In this document: positions 41,557 through 51,480 of the stretch, in pieces
How positions within the stretch are numbered: position 1 is the stretch's first letter
Layout: each line of letters opens with the position of its first letter
NCBI GenBank assembly: GCA_945874355.1
Contig: CAMCGB010000001.1
Location: 124,001 to 188,000 of the forward strand
DNA from: an uncultured Bacteroides sp.
Lineage (GTDB): Bacteria; Bacteroidota; Bacteroidia; Bacteroidales; UBA932
DNA: 64,000 nt
Reading direction: 5' to 3'
Notes under the pieces: generated by a model
Databases searched by the model: none
Seen by the model: only the letters and a program-made list of their open reading frames with translations
Told to the model about the DNA's origin: nothing
Program-made: the position numbers and the translations under genes

Positions 41557-44433
41557 ATGACAGTAAATAAACTTAAAGTCATCACTCTCATAGTTTTGGG
41601 AGTGATGACCGTTTCTTCCTGCTCGAAAGGAAGTTCTTCAGAAGGCCCTTCGAAGGTGGAGTGGCCCGAAATCACGATGACAAACAAGCCCTGGACCAGA
41701 TGGTGGTGGCCGGCAAGTGCAGTCGGAACTCAGGACATAGACACAATGCTCACCCAGTACTCCAAAGCCGGACTCGGAGGAGTCGAGGTTACTACCATCT
41801 ACGGAGCCAAAGGCTATGAGGACAAGTTCCTGGATTATCTGAGCCCCGAATGGATGGACCTGTTCTGCCATACCCTCGACAAGGCCAGGGAGCTGGAAGT
41901 GGGAGTTGACCTTGCCAATGCTTCAGGATGGCCTTTCGGAGGCCCCTGGGTGGAGCCCGAAGATGCCTGCCGCTATCTTGCCTACAAGACTTTTACCCTG
42001 AAGGGAGGACAGAGCCTTGAGGACAGGATTGAATATGTGCAGACTCCTATGGTCCGCTCAATAGGCCTTAAGACGACAATCGACAAGCTGGACTTCCCTA
42101 TAGCGAAGAACGACAGCCTGCAGCAGTATGCATTCGAGCAGGTGCGCTATCCCGTCAGCTTGCCCCTCATCGCCCTTACCGCAAACAGCTCAGACGGACG
42201 CTACGAGGACCTTACCGCTCTTGTAAAGGAGGACGGCAGTCTTGACTGGACCGCTCCCGAGGGCGACTGGACCCTTTGCGCCCTGTTCCTCGGATGGCAC
42301 GGAAAGCTCGTCGAGAGAGCCGGCCCCGGAGGAGAAGGGGATGTGATTGACCATTTCAGCGCGAGGGCCATAGATAATTATCTCAAAAAGTTCGATGAGG
42401 CCTTCGCTTCAAGGGATGTGAGCTGGATCCGTTACTATTTCAACGATTCCTACGAGGTGGATGATGCAGTCGGCAATTCCGATTGGACAGAGGACTTCTT
42501 TGATGAGTTCCTCTCCCGCAGGGGCTACGACCTGAAGATGTATATGCCTTACCTTCTGGGCCTTACAGACGATAAGGAGATGGAGGACAGGGTGGTTTAC
42601 GACTACCGTCAGACTATTGGGGAGCTGCTTATCGACACCTATTCGGTAAGATGGCAGAAATGGGCTGCAGCCCAGGGAAAGGGCATACGCAACCAGGCCC
42701 ACGGCTCGCCGGCCAATATTATGGACGTATATGCAGTGAGCGACGTTCCCGAGACGGAAGGCCGTTCCGTGATTGGAATGAAGACTGCTTCCAGCGCAGC
42801 TCACGTGACCGGTAAGAATCTGGTCTCAAGCGAGTCTGCCACCTGGCTCGGAGACCACTTCCGTTCGAGCCTTGCCGACGTAAGGCAGGCCCTGGACAAT
42901 TATCTGCTCTCCGGCGTGAACCATATTTTCTACCACGGAACCTGTATGTCTCCCAACGATGCTCCCTGGCCGGGTTGGGTATTCTATGCCGCAGTGCATT
43001 TCCAGCCTACGCATAGTTTCTGGCCCGATTTCGGTGCGCTCAACCATTATGTCGCCCGCTGCCAGAGCTTCCTCCAGGCCGGCCATCCGGACAATGACAT
43101 CCTTCTGTATTTCAATGCCACTGACCTGCAGAGCGAGCGCGGAAGAGAGAAGATGCTCTTCCATATGAACCAGCATACCCCTGTCCAGAGCGCCATAGGC
43201 GAGTCTGCCGGAAAGCTCTATGAGCTGGGCTACAGCTGGGACTATATCACGGACAAGATGATATGCAACGATATAAAGGTCAAAAAGGGCCTTCTGAGCA
43301 CAGCGTCGGGCAGCTCTTATAAAACCATAGTGGTGCCAAAGTGCGAAAAGATGGAGCTTGAAACCTTCGAGACGCTTCTCTCTTTTGCCCGCAAGGGTGC
43401 TGTCATCCTGGTGGAAGACTCTCTGCCGGGTGATGTTCCGGGACTCTGTGGGCTTGAAGCAAGGCGCGCCCGTCTGGCTTCACTGACTTCCGCCCTTAAC
43501 TTCACTGAGCAGAATGGCGTCAGCACAGCCCGTCTCGGAAAAGGCAGAATCTGCGTATCATCCGACCTTGACGCCCTTCTCAGAATGGCTGGAGTCAGCC
43601 GCGAGACTATGTTCGACCAGGGGTTGCAGTGCATCAGCAGGGCCTTTGACAACGGGGCTAGATACTACTTCATTAAGAACTGCGGGCAGGAGCCTTTCCG
43701 CGGTTGGGCGGGAGTCGATGCCGGGTTCGAGAGTGCGGCACTCTACAATCCCAATACCGATGAGTGCGGCCTCGCTGCGGTGCGTAAGACTGAGGGAGGC
43801 AATCAGGTGTACCTGAGTCTTGAAGCAGGCCAGACCATTCTGCTGCAGACCAGCCCTTCTGGGCTGAAGGCTGACAAGTATCCCTTCTTTGAAAACGCTG
43901 ACTGGGAGCAGACTCTTGCAGGGGAGTGGAAGCTGGAGTTCCTGCAGGGCGGTCCTGTACTTCCCAAGTCTGTAAGCGTCAAGAATCTTGGAAGCTGGAC
44001 AGAATACGGACAGGAGTACAGGGATTTCAGCGGAAGCGCTATGTACTCGACTTCGCTTGAAGGCCTCAGCGTTGAGAGCGGCCGCTACTACAGCCTGGAC
44101 CTTGGAAGAGTGGAGCAGAGCGCCGCAGTATATCTGGACGGAAAGCTGGTCGCAACCCTCTACGAAAAGCCTTACAGCCTCACTCTCAGCGGCGACGAGC
44201 TTTCAGGCGCGAAGACTCTTTCTGTAAGGGTGTCAAGCTCCTGCGAGAATCGTATAGCTTATATGGACCGCAACAACATCCCCTGGAGAATATTCTACAA
44301 TGCCAATGTGGCCGGCCGTACTCCCGAGAGCCGCGGTGCGGACGGAATGTTCTCTGCCGCAAAATGGACCACTGTTCCCTGCGGCCTTATGGGACCTGTA
44401 AAACTGATCCCCCAAACGGTTTCAGAACAGTAG
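41557..44433 (+). CDS. GH106 alpha-L-rhamnosidase lipoprotein
   Basis: A 958-residue exported protein with a lipoprotein signal (LIVLGVMTVSSC). The GH106 hallmarks are the opening PWTRWWWPASAVGTQDIDTML, VDLANASGWPFGGPW, YYFNDSYEVD, SSESATWLGDHFRSS and NHIFYHGTCMSP, followed by C-terminal beta domains. Glutamates in the SYE and SSESA segments are candidates for the catalytic pair, as in characterised GH106 enzymes, but I cannot number them against a structure. It should release L-rhamnose from rhamnogalacturonan, feeding RhaT/A/B. It lies 30 kb from rhaBAT. Its last 12 bp overlap the convergent yeiH-type gene. Confidence 0.92.
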   Translation: MTVNKLKVITLIVLGVMTVSSCSKGSSSEGPSKVEWPEITMTNKPWTRWWWPASAVGTQDIDTMLTQYSKAGLGGVEVTTIYGAKGYEDKFLDYLSPEWMDLFCHTLDKARELEVGVDLANASGWPFGGPWVEPEDACRYLAYKTFTLKGGQSLEDRIEYVQTPMVRSIGLKTTIDKLDFPIAKNDSLQQYAFEQVRYPVSLPLIALTANSSDGRYEDLTALVKEDGSLDWTAPEGDWTLCALFLGWHGKLVERAGPGGEGDVIDHFSARAIDNYLKKFDEAFASRDVSWIRYYFNDSYEVDDAVGNSDWTEDFFDEFLSRRGYDLKMYMPYLLGLTDDKEMEDRVVYDYRQTIGELLIDTYSVRWQKWAAAQGKGIRNQAHGSPANIMDVYAVSDVPETEGRSVIGMKTASSAAHVTGKNLVSSESATWLGDHFRSSLADVRQALDNYLLSGVNHIFYHGTCMSPNDAPWPGWVFYAAVHFQPTHSFWPDFGALNHYVARCQSFLQAGHPDNDILLYFNATDLQSERGREKMLFHMNQHTPVQSAIGESAGKLYELGYSWDYITDKMICNDIKVKKGLLSTASGSSYKTIVVPKCEKMELETFETLLSFARKGAVILVEDSLPGDVPGLCGLEARRARLASLTSALNFTEQNGVSTARLGKGRICVSSDLDALLRMAGVSRETMFDQGLQCISRAFDNGARYYFIKNCGQEPFRGWAGVDAGFESAALYNPNTDECGLAAVRKTEGGNQVYLSLEAGQTILLQTSPSGLKADKYPFFENADWEQTLAGEWKLEFLQGGPVLPKSVSVKNLGSWTEYGQEYRDFSGSAMYSTSLEGLSVESGRYYSLDLGRVEQSAAVYLDGKLVATLYEKPYSLTLSGDELSGAKTLSVRVSSSCENRIAYMDRNNIPWRIFYNANVAGRTPESRGADGMFSAAKWTTVPCGLMGPVKLIPQTVSEQ

Positions 44434-45402
44434 GATATAGCCCAGGGAAGCGAGGCTGATGAATATCCACAGCGCTACTCCCTGAATCAGAGGCTTTGCC
44501 CCTACGGCTTTGATTTTATCCATCGATAAGGATGCTCCGATGAAGAACATCGTCAGGATGAGGCACTTGCGTGCGATTCCGGAAATGACGGTTCCGACTT
44601 GAGGGCATCCTTTCAGCACGTAGGTATTCAGAAGGATAGCTATGATGAAATAGAGTATGAACCAGGGAATGGTGATTTTCCCCTTGCCGCTCCTGAAAAC
44701 AAGGCTGGTGAAAAGGGCGAGGGGAATGATCCATAGGGCCCTTGTGAGCTTGATGGTGGTTGCAACCTTGAGGGCTTCTTCGCCATAGGCGGCACCCGCT
44801 CCCACTACCGAACTGGTGTCGTGGATGGCAATGGCCGCCCAGGTCCCGAATTCCTGCTGGCTCAGACCGATAAGCCTTCCGAGCGGAGGGAAGATGAATA
44901 GGGCTATAGCATTGAGTATGAATACGGTAGCTAGCGCCACTGACATGCTGCTCTGCTTTGCGTTGATAACAGGTCCGACTGCCGCTATGGCGCTTCCTCC
45001 GCATATTGCAGTGCCGCTGCTGATAAGGTAGGCTGTCTCCTTATCCATTTTCAGCATCTTGCGGCCGATGAGCATACCAATCAGCATGGTGCCTATGACC
45101 GAGATAACGGTGAACATCATTCCTTCCTTGCCGGAGGCGAGACTCTCCTGCAGGTTCATTCCGAAACCCAGGCCAACAACCGAATATTGGAGCAGGTACT
45201 TGGAGAACCTGGCGTTGAACGCGGGGTAGGCTTCACCGCAGATAAGGGCAAAGGCCAGACCCAGAAACAGCGCGGCCGGAGGACTTACCCAGGAAGAGAG
45301 AAAACTCAGGGCCGGAATGTAGGATGCGGCCAGACAGAAGGTCAGAATTCCCGCAAGGACTATGTAGATAGCCTTGTTGTGTGCTTTAAGGTATTTGATC
45401 AT
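44422..45402 (-). CDS. YeiH/YadS-type putative sulfate exporter
   Basis: A 326-residue polytopic membrane protein of the UPF0324 family (PF03601), often annotated as putative sulfate exporter. About ten hydrophobic helices are visible, with GTAICGGSAIAAVGPVI, AIHDTSSVVGAGA and IPWFILYFIIAILLNTY as typical stretches. The transported substrate is not proven for the family. It follows thrA on the minus strand after 4 bp, so it may be co-transcribed with it. Its 3' end overlaps the GH106 stop by 12 bp. Confidence 0.88.
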   Translation of the reverse strand: MIKYLKAHNKAIYIVLAGILTFCLAASYIPALSFLSSWVSPPAALFLGLAFALICGEAYPAFNARFSKYLLQYSVVGLGFGMNLQESLASGKEGMMFTVISVIGTMLIGMLIGRKMLKMDKETAYLISSGTAICGGSAIAAVGPVINAKQSSMSVALATVFILNAIALFIFPPLGRLIGLSQQEFGTWAAIAIHDTSSVVGAGAAYGEEALKVATTIKLTRALWIIPLALFTSLVFRSGKGKITIPWFILYFIIAILLNTYVLKGCPQVGTVISGIARKCLILTMFFIGASLSMDKIKAVGAKPLIQGVALWIFISLASLGYILLF

Positions 45403-45406
45403 AGGG

Positions 45407-47848
45407 TTAGATATTTGCGATGCTCATAATGTCGGCGAACACACCTGCCGCTGTCACATCGGCGCCGGCCCCGTAGCCCTGGATGAGCATAGGGTGGAGT
45501 CTGTAGCGCTCTGTGGTGAGCAGTATGATGTTGTTCGAGCCGTCCAGAACATAGAACGAGTGGTCGCGGTCAACGCTCTTGAGGCTGACTTTGCATTCGC
45601 CGTTGTTCATCTCGGCTACGAACCTCCACCTGCGGCCCTGCTTTTCGAGCTCGAGTCTCTGGGCTTCGAATTCTGCGTCCAGGCTCGGGAGCCTCTCCCA
45701 GAACTCTTCCATACTGCAGTCGAAGAACTCCTGCGGGATGAACAGCGAGGAGCGGACATCCTCCTGGCTGACCTTGTAGCCTGCCTCGCGGGAGAGTATG
45801 ACCAGTTTTCTCATCACGTCTTTGCCGCACAGGTCAATTCTCGGGTCGGGCTCGCTGTAGCCCTGCTCCTGGGCCATACGCACGGCCTTGCTGAAGGGGA
45901 TGTCACTGGACAGGGTGTTGAAGATGAAGTTCAGCGTTCCGCTCAGAACGGCCTCGAGCCTGATGATGCGGTCGCCGCTGTTGCGAAGGTCATTGATGGT
46001 ATTGATGATCGGAAGCCCCGCGCCAACATTGGTCTCGAACAGGAACTTCACATTCCTGCGAAGGGCTGTATGCTTGAGCCTGAGGTAGTTGTCGTAGTCC
46101 GACGAAGCTGCAATCTTGTTGGCCGCAACGACGCTTACTCCGGCGTTGAAAAGGTCCTCGTACAGGGCGGCTATTTCGCTGCTGGCCGTACAGTCGACGA
46201 ATACGGGGTTAAAAATATTCATCCTGATTATCTCGTCGCGAAGGCGCCCGGGGGTGATTTCTATTCCGCTTTCGAGCCTGTCTCGGTAGGTGGCGGTGTC
46301 AATTCCTTCGCGGTCGAAAATGGCCCTGGTGCTTCTGGCAATGCCTACAATGTTGATTTTCAGGTTTCTTTCCTTCATAAGGGAGGCCCTTTGCGAACTT
46401 ATCTGGTCGATAAGCTTGCCTCCTACGGTGCCAATTCCGCAGATGAACAGGTTCAGCTCCTGATACTCGGAGAGGAAGAAACTGTCATGGATAACGTTCA
46501 GGGCCTTGCGCAGGTTGACCCTTTCGATTATGATGGAGATGTTGGACTGGGCCGCTCCCTGGGCAAGGGCAATTACGCTTATGCCGCTTCGTCCGAGAGT
46601 CGTGAACAGCCTGCCGGCGGCTCCGGGGTGGTCCTTCATCTCTTCTCCGACCACAGCCACGGCGGCAAGGTCGTACTGGAGCCTTATGGGGTCAATCGAT
46701 CCGGAAGCGATTTCGGCACTGAACTCCTGCGAGAGCAGCTCTTTTGCCTTGGGTGCGTCCTCGCGGCTGACACCGATGCTTATGCCTGTCTCCGAAGCCG
46801 ACTGGCTGACCAGGAAGGCGCTGACCCCCTCTTTGGTAAGGGTGGTGAATATCCTGCTGTCTATGCCCACAACTCCCACCAGCGAAGTGCCCGAAAGGGT
46901 CAGGAGGCAAATGTCATCGATTGACGATATGCCCTTGATGCTCCTTCCGTTGCTCCTGCAGTCCTTCTTGATGGTGGTTCCGGGGGCTTCGGGGTTGAAA
47001 GTGTTCTTTATAAGTATAGGAATGCCCTCCCTGCATACGGGGTAGAGGGTGGGAGGGTAAACGACCTTGGCTCCGAAGTTGCAAAGCTCCATCGCTTCGG
47101 CGTAGCTCATCTCGTCGATGACATAGGAGGTGGCTATGATTTTGGGGTCTGCCGTCATAAAGCCGTCCACATCAGTCCAGATTTCCAGGACGCTGGCCTT
47201 CAGTGCGGAGGCTATGAGGCTGGCGCTGTAGTCCGACCCGCCCCTTCCGAGATTGGTAATCTCCGAAGTGACCGCATCCGAAGAGATGAATCCCGGCACA
47301 ATGGCAATGCGTCCGCTCTTTTCGAAGCCTTCGAACTCCGCGCGGATCAGCGAAGAAGTCAGTCCGCTCTCCACGATAGCCCCGTGCTGATGGTTGCAGG
47401 TGCGTATGAAACGCAGCGAGTCATAGAGCTTTGACGAAGGAATTATCGAGCTGAGTATCAGGCAGGAAAGCCTCTCTCCGAAACTTACTATCTCGTCCAG
47501 CGCCTTCTTCGGAAGGACCTGGAGCAGGAACACGCCTTCGCACAGGCTGCTCAGGCGGCTGAAAAGGCTCTCGAGAGCGGATTCAAGACTGAGTCTCTCT
47601 TCGCTTTCAGCGCTGTGCAGGGAGCGGACCATATCGAGGTGGCGCTTCTTCATCGCTTCAATGCTGCTCCGGAAACTGTCCTGGGAGTTTTTCGCCATTA
47701 CGGCGGCTTGAATCAGAGCGTCGGTCACCCCTCCGAGGGCGGAGGCCACAACAATGACGCTTTCCTTCTGGGACAGGATGATTTCTTTAACTTTCAGAAT
47801 GCTATCGACAGTGCCGACGGAGCTTCCTCCGAACTTGAGAACTTTCAT
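45407..47848 (-). CDS. thrA: Bifunctional aspartokinase/homoserine dehydrogenase
   Basis: An 813-residue fusion enzyme. The aspartokinase domain begins at once (VLKFGGSSVGTVDSI) and includes GRGGSDYSASL; regulatory ACT domains lie in the middle, from about residue 300 (SLVGVVGIDSRIFTTL; AVVGEEM). The homoserine dehydrogenase domain starts near residue 460 (LFICGIGTVGGKLI) and contains VAANKIAAS and AVLSGTLNFIFN. It catalyses the first and third steps from aspartate to threonine and methionine, with a separate lysine aspartokinase at 52604. Feedback by threonine through ACT domains is the family norm. It diverges from leuA. A TACTTTCG at 47878-47871 may be its -7 box. Confidence 0.97.
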   Translation of the reverse strand: MKVLKFGGSSVGTVDSILKVKEIILSQKESVIVVASALGGVTDALIQAAVMAKNSQDSFRSSIEAMKKRHLDMVRSLHSAESEERLSLESALESLFSRLSSLCEGVFLLQVLPKKALDEIVSFGERLSCLILSSIIPSSKLYDSLRFIRTCNHQHGAIVESGLTSSLIRAEFEGFEKSGRIAIVPGFISSDAVTSEITNLGRGGSDYSASLIASALKASVLEIWTDVDGFMTADPKIIATSYVIDEMSYAEAMELCNFGAKVVYPPTLYPVCREGIPILIKNTFNPEAPGTTIKKDCRSNGRSIKGISSIDDICLLTLSGTSLVGVVGIDSRIFTTLTKEGVSAFLVSQSASETGISIGVSREDAPKAKELLSQEFSAEIASGSIDPIRLQYDLAAVAVVGEEMKDHPGAAGRLFTTLGRSGISVIALAQGAAQSNISIIIERVNLRKALNVIHDSFFLSEYQELNLFICGIGTVGGKLIDQISSQRASLMKERNLKINIVGIARSTRAIFDREGIDTATYRDRLESGIEITPGRLRDEIIRMNIFNPVFVDCTASSEIAALYEDLFNAGVSVVAANKIAASSDYDNYLRLKHTALRRNVKFLFETNVGAGLPIINTINDLRNSGDRIIRLEAVLSGTLNFIFNTLSSDIPFSKAVRMAQEQGYSEPDPRIDLCGKDVMRKLVILSREAGYKVSQEDVRSSLFIPQEFFDCSMEEFWERLPSLDAEFEAQRLELEKQGRRWRFVAEMNNGECKVSLKSVDRDHSFYVLDGSNNIILLTTERYRLHPMLIQGYGAGADVTAAGVFADIMSIANI

Positions 47849-47981
47849 TTGTCATCAATTAAAAATCCTGCGAAAGTAGAAAAAAATGGACTATTATTCA
47901 ATAAAAATTCCTAATTTTAGTCCCCTTTTCATTTCCAGTCCTGTTTCGGACCTGGGGTTTAGTGGTAGTAATTTATTCATT

Positions 47982-49499
47982 ATGAGTTCAGATCGCAGAA
48001 TTTACATTTTTGATACCACCCTTCGTGACGGGGAGCAGGTGCCCGGATGCCAGCTCAATACCGTAGAAAAAATTCAGGTGGCCCGTATGCTCGAAGAGTT
48101 GGGGGTGGATGTCATCGAGGCAGGTTTCCCGATTTCAAGTCCCGGGGATTTCAATTCTGTCGTGGAGATATCAAAGGCTGTTACCTGGCCGGTGATATGC
48201 GCCCTTACAAGAGCCGTCCCCAAGGATATCGATACGGCCGCCGAGGCCCTGAAATATGCCCGCCACAAAAGAATCCACACGGGCATAGGGACCTCCGACT
48301 CCCACATCAGGTACAAGTTCAACTCCAACAGGGAGGAAATCCTTGAGAGGGCGGTTGCCGCCGTGAAGTACGCCAAGAAGTACGTGGAGGATGTGGAGTT
48401 CTATGCCGAAGACGCCGGAAGGACTGATAATGAATACCTTGCGAGGGTGGTTGAGGCTGTCATCAAGGCCGGTGCCACGGTGGTGAACATACCCGACACC
48501 ACCGGCTACTGCCTGCCCGAGGAGTACGCCTCGAAGATACGTTACCTGGTGGAGAATGTGGACGGGATAGACAAGGCAATCATCTCCACCCACTGCCACA
48601 ACGACCTGGGCATGGCCACAGCCAACACCATTTCGGGACTGATAGCGGGGGCTTCGCAGTGCGAGGTGACCATCAACGGAGTGGGGGAGCGGGCCGGTAA
48701 CACTGCCCTCGAGGAGATAGCTATGATTATCCGCAGCCACTCGGACATCCCCCTGCAGACCAACATCAACACCACCAAAATCGCCCCGGCGAGCCGTATG
48801 GTGTCGTCCCTTATGAGTATGCCTGTGCAGGCTAACAAGGCTATCGTCGGCCGCAACGCCTTCGCGCATTCTTCCGGCATACATCAGGACGGGGTGCTGA
48901 AGGATGTGTCCACCTACGAAATCATCAACCCCAAGGATGTGGGCATCGACGACAACCAGATAGTGCTCACCGCCCGCAGCGGACACGCCGCCCTCAAATA
49001 CAGGCTTGAGACCCTGGGAGTCAAGATGAGCGAGGAGAAGCTGGACGACTTCTACAATAATGTATTCCTCAAGTATGCGGACCAGCGCAAGCAGGTGGGC
49101 GACGACGACCTGCTGGCCCTGTGCGGAGCCCATAGAGGCCCGGCAGTGCATATCAAGCTTGACTATCTGCAAGTTACAAGCGGCAAGGGAGTGCGTCCCG
49201 TGGCCAGTGTGGGGCTGGATATAGCAGGGGAGAAGTTCGAAGCCGCTTCGGGCGGAAACGGTCCCGTGGATGCCGCCCTGAACGCCATCAAGACCATTAT
49301 CCGCCGTCACGTGACCATCAAGGAATTCACAATCCAGAACATAACCAACGGCAGCGACGACCTGGGGAAGGTGCATATGCAGGTGGAAAGCGAAGGTCGG
49401 GTGTATTACGGCTTCGGGGCATCGACCGACATCATCACCGCTTCGGTGGAGGCTTATCTGGATTGCATCAACAAGTTCAAGAACGTTAACCTTGAATAA
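47982..49499 (+). CDS. leuA: 2-isopropylmalate synthase
   Basis: A 505-residue enzyme of the DRE-TIM metallolyase family that condenses acetyl-CoA and 2-oxoisovalerate, the first step of leucine synthesis. Typical stretches are [43 protein letters not shown] and [11 protein letters not shown]. The C-terminal LeuA_dimer regulatory domain (leucine feedback) is present (about 370-505). The ATG at 47982 is chosen because the family starts there; an in-frame upstream extension of 32 codons is not family-like. leuC follows with a one-base overlap. Confidence 0.93.
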   Translation: MSSDRRIYIFDTTLRDGEQVPGCQLNTVEKIQVARMLEELGVDVIEAGFPISSPGDFNSVVEISKAVTWPVICALTRAVPKDIDTAAEALKYARHKRIHTGIGTSDSHIRYKFNSNREEILERAVAAVKYAKKYVEDVEFYAEDAGRTDNEYLARVVEAVIKAGATVVNIPDTTGYCLPEEYASKIRYLVENVDGIDKAIISTHCHNDLGMATANTISGLIAGASQCEVTINGVGERAGNTALEEIAMIIRSHSDIPLQTNINTTKIAPASRMVSSLMSMPVQANKAIVGRNAFAHSSGIHQDGVLKDVSTYEIINPKDVGIDDNQIVLTARSGHAALKYRLETLGVKMSEEKLDDFYNNVFLKYADQRKQVGDDDLLALCGAHRGPAVHIKLDYLQVTSGKGVRPVASVGLDIAGEKFEAASGGNGPVDAALNAIKTIIRRHVTIKEFTIQNITNGSDDLGKVHMQVESEGRVYYGFGASTDIITASVEAYLDCINKFKNVNLE

Positions 49500-50866
49500 T
49501 GAAAACCATTTTCGACAAAATATGGGATAGCCACGTGGTGAACAGCATCCATGACGGCCCGCAGCAGCTGTACATTGACCGTCTCTATTGCCACGAAGTG
49601 ACTTCTCCCCAGGCTTTTGAAGGCTTGAGGAGCAGAGGACTCAAACCTTTGAGGCCCGGCAGGATATTCTGTATGCCGGATCACAACACCCCTACCGTGG
49701 ACCAGGACAAGCCCATAAAGGACCCTGTTTCGCGTTCCCAGGTGGAGACTCTTCAGAGGAACGCCGCGGAGTTCGGCCTTGAGTACTACGGACTTGACAG
49801 CCCCGACAACGGCATCATACACGTCGTGGGACCCGAGAAGGGCCTGAGCCTGCCGGGTATGACCATAGTCTGCGGGGATTCCCACACTTCCACCCACGGG
49901 GCCGTCGGAGCCGTGGCTTTCGGTATAGGGACGAGCGAAGTGGAGATGGTGCTCGCCAGCCAGTGCATACTCCAGCGAAAGCCCCGCACGATGCGTATAA
50001 CAGTGAATGGAACTCTGGGCAAGTGCGTGACTGCAAAGGATTTGGCCCTATATCTGATGAGCCGTATCTCTACAAGCGGCGCCACCGGCTACTTCATCGA
50101 GTATGCCGGTCAGGCAGTCCGCGCCCTTTCGATGGAAGGCCGGCTGACTCTCTGCAACCTGTCCATTGAAATGGGCGCGAGGGGAGGACTCATAGCTCCC
50201 GACCAGACCACTTTCGACTATCTGAAAGGCAGGCCGTACGCTCCCGAGGGCGAGGATTGGGATAAGGCTGTGGAGTATTGGAAGAGCCTGTGCAGCGAGC
50301 CTGACGCTGTATTTGATTATGAACTGGAGTTCGATGCGGCCGACATCACCCCTATGGTAACCTATGGAACGAACCCCGGAGCGGGTGTGGGCATAGGCGG
50401 AGTAATCCCCGACGACGCCACCGACAGGGAACTAGAATATATGGGCTTCCGAAGGGGAGAGAAGATGCTTGGAAAGAAGATTGATTATGTGTTCCTCGGT
50501 GCCTGCACCAACGGCAGGATAGAGGATTTCAGGGCTTTTTGCTCAGTGGTGAAAGGACGCAAGAAATCCCCCGGGGTCACTGCCTGGCTTGTGCCTGGCT
50601 CCCGTCAGGTTGAGCGTCAGATAGAAAGCGAGGGCCTCGGGGACATACTCCGTCAGGCCGGATTCGAACTCCGTCGGCCCGGCTGCTCGGCCTGCCTTGC
50701 GATGAACGAGGATAAGATTCCTGCTTACAAATATGCCCTTTCGACTTCCAACCGCAACTTCGAAGGGCGCCAGGGGCCGCTTTCCCGCACCTTGCTGTGC
50801 AGCCCTATGGTGGCGGCGGCTTCAGCCCTGAGCGGAGTGATAAGCGATCCGAGGGAACTGGTTTAA
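49499..50866 (+). CDS. leuC: 3-isopropylmalate dehydratase large subunit
   Basis: A 455-residue aconitase-superfamily protein that binds a [4Fe-4S] cluster and, with LeuD, isomerises 2- to 3-isopropylmalate. Visible are [36 protein letters not shown], and the cluster cysteines in LGACTNGR and GCSACLAMN. Its ATG overlaps the leuA stop by one base (TAATG), and leuD follows after 21 bp. Length is close to the usual 460-470. Confidence 0.96.
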   Translation: MKTIFDKIWDSHVVNSIHDGPQQLYIDRLYCHEVTSPQAFEGLRSRGLKPLRPGRIFCMPDHNTPTVDQDKPIKDPVSRSQVETLQRNAAEFGLEYYGLDSPDNGIIHVVGPEKGLSLPGMTIVCGDSHTSTHGAVGAVAFGIGTSEVEMVLASQCILQRKPRTMRITVNGTLGKCVTAKDLALYLMSRISTSGATGYFIEYAGQAVRALSMEGRLTLCNLSIEMGARGGLIAPDQTTFDYLKGRPYAPEGEDWDKAVEYWKSLCSEPDAVFDYELEFDAADITPMVTYGTNPGAGVGIGGVIPDDATDRELEYMGFRRGEKMLGKKIDYVFLGACTNGRIEDFRAFCSVVKGRKKSPGVTAWLVPGSRQVERQIESEGLGDILRQAGFELRRPGCSACLAMNEDKIPAYKYALSTSNRNFEGRQGPLSRTLLCSPMVAAASALSGVISDPRELV

Positions 50867-50887
50867 AGGCCTTGAAACAGAGATAGT

Positions 50888-51478
50888 ATGAAACAGAAAT
50901 TCGACATAATAGAGAGCACTTGTGTGCCGGTGAAGATAGATAATCTTGATACTGACCAGATTATCCCGGCCCGCTTTCTCAAACAGACAGTCAGGGACGA
51001 AGGCTTCTACGGACAGATGCTTTTCTGCGACCGCCGCTTCAATGCTGACGGAAGCCCGAAAGCCGGCTTCCCCCTGAATGACAGCCGGTACAGCGGTTGC
51101 ATCCTGGTTGCGGGGGCTAATTTCGGTTGCGGTTCGAGCCGTGAACACGCCGCCTGGGCCCTTGCCGGTTACGGCTTCAGGGTAGTGGTGTCTTCATCTT
51201 TTGCCGACATCCATCGCCAGAACGAGCTGAACAATTTCGTTCTTCCTGTGCAGGTCAGTGCCGCTTTCCTCGAGAATCTCTTCGCGGCAGTAGAGGCCGA
51301 GCCTTCGACTGTCGTAAGGGTGGATGTCCCCGCCCAGACAATCAGCTTCGACGGCCATACGGAGTCTTTCGAGCTTGATCCGTACAAGAAAATCTGCCTT
51401 ATGAACGCGCAGGACGACATCGACTACCTGCTTTCTACAATTGATGACATCGAGCGATACGAAAAGAGTCATTCCTGA
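50888..51478 (+). CDS. leuD: 3-isopropylmalate dehydratase small subunit
   Basis: A 196-residue partner of LeuC. The swivel domain carries NLDTDQIIPARFLKQT and GANFGCGSSREHAAWAL, typical of LeuD. It completes the isomerase. The next gene is metX, 2 bp downstream, where many relatives carry leuB. No leuB (3-isopropylmalate dehydrogenase) is present in the window, so the last oxidative step must be encoded elsewhere. Confidence 0.95.
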   Translation: MKQKFDIIESTCVPVKIDNLDTDQIIPARFLKQTVRDEGFYGQMLFCDRRFNADGSPKAGFPLNDSRYSGCILVAGANFGCGSSREHAAWALAGYGFRVVVSSSFADIHRQNELNNFVLPVQVSAAFLENLFAAVEAEPSTVVRVDVPAQTISFDGHTESFELDPYKKICLMNAQDDIDYLLSTIDDIERYEKSHS

Positions 51479-51480
51479 TT

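Noticed and set aside
45374..46924. Long open frame (over 500 codons) on the plus strand opposite thrA
   Set aside because: It lies fully antisense to an intact, well-conserved thrA, has no family motif, and its composition mirrors the codon structure of thrA.
47935..47956. Hairpin in the leuA leader as an attenuator
   Set aside because: The stem is short and bulged, no leucine-rich leader peptide is visible, and no T run follows.
47886..47981. Longer N-terminus for leuA
   Set aside because: The 32 extra codons are not family-like and include the region expected for the promoter.
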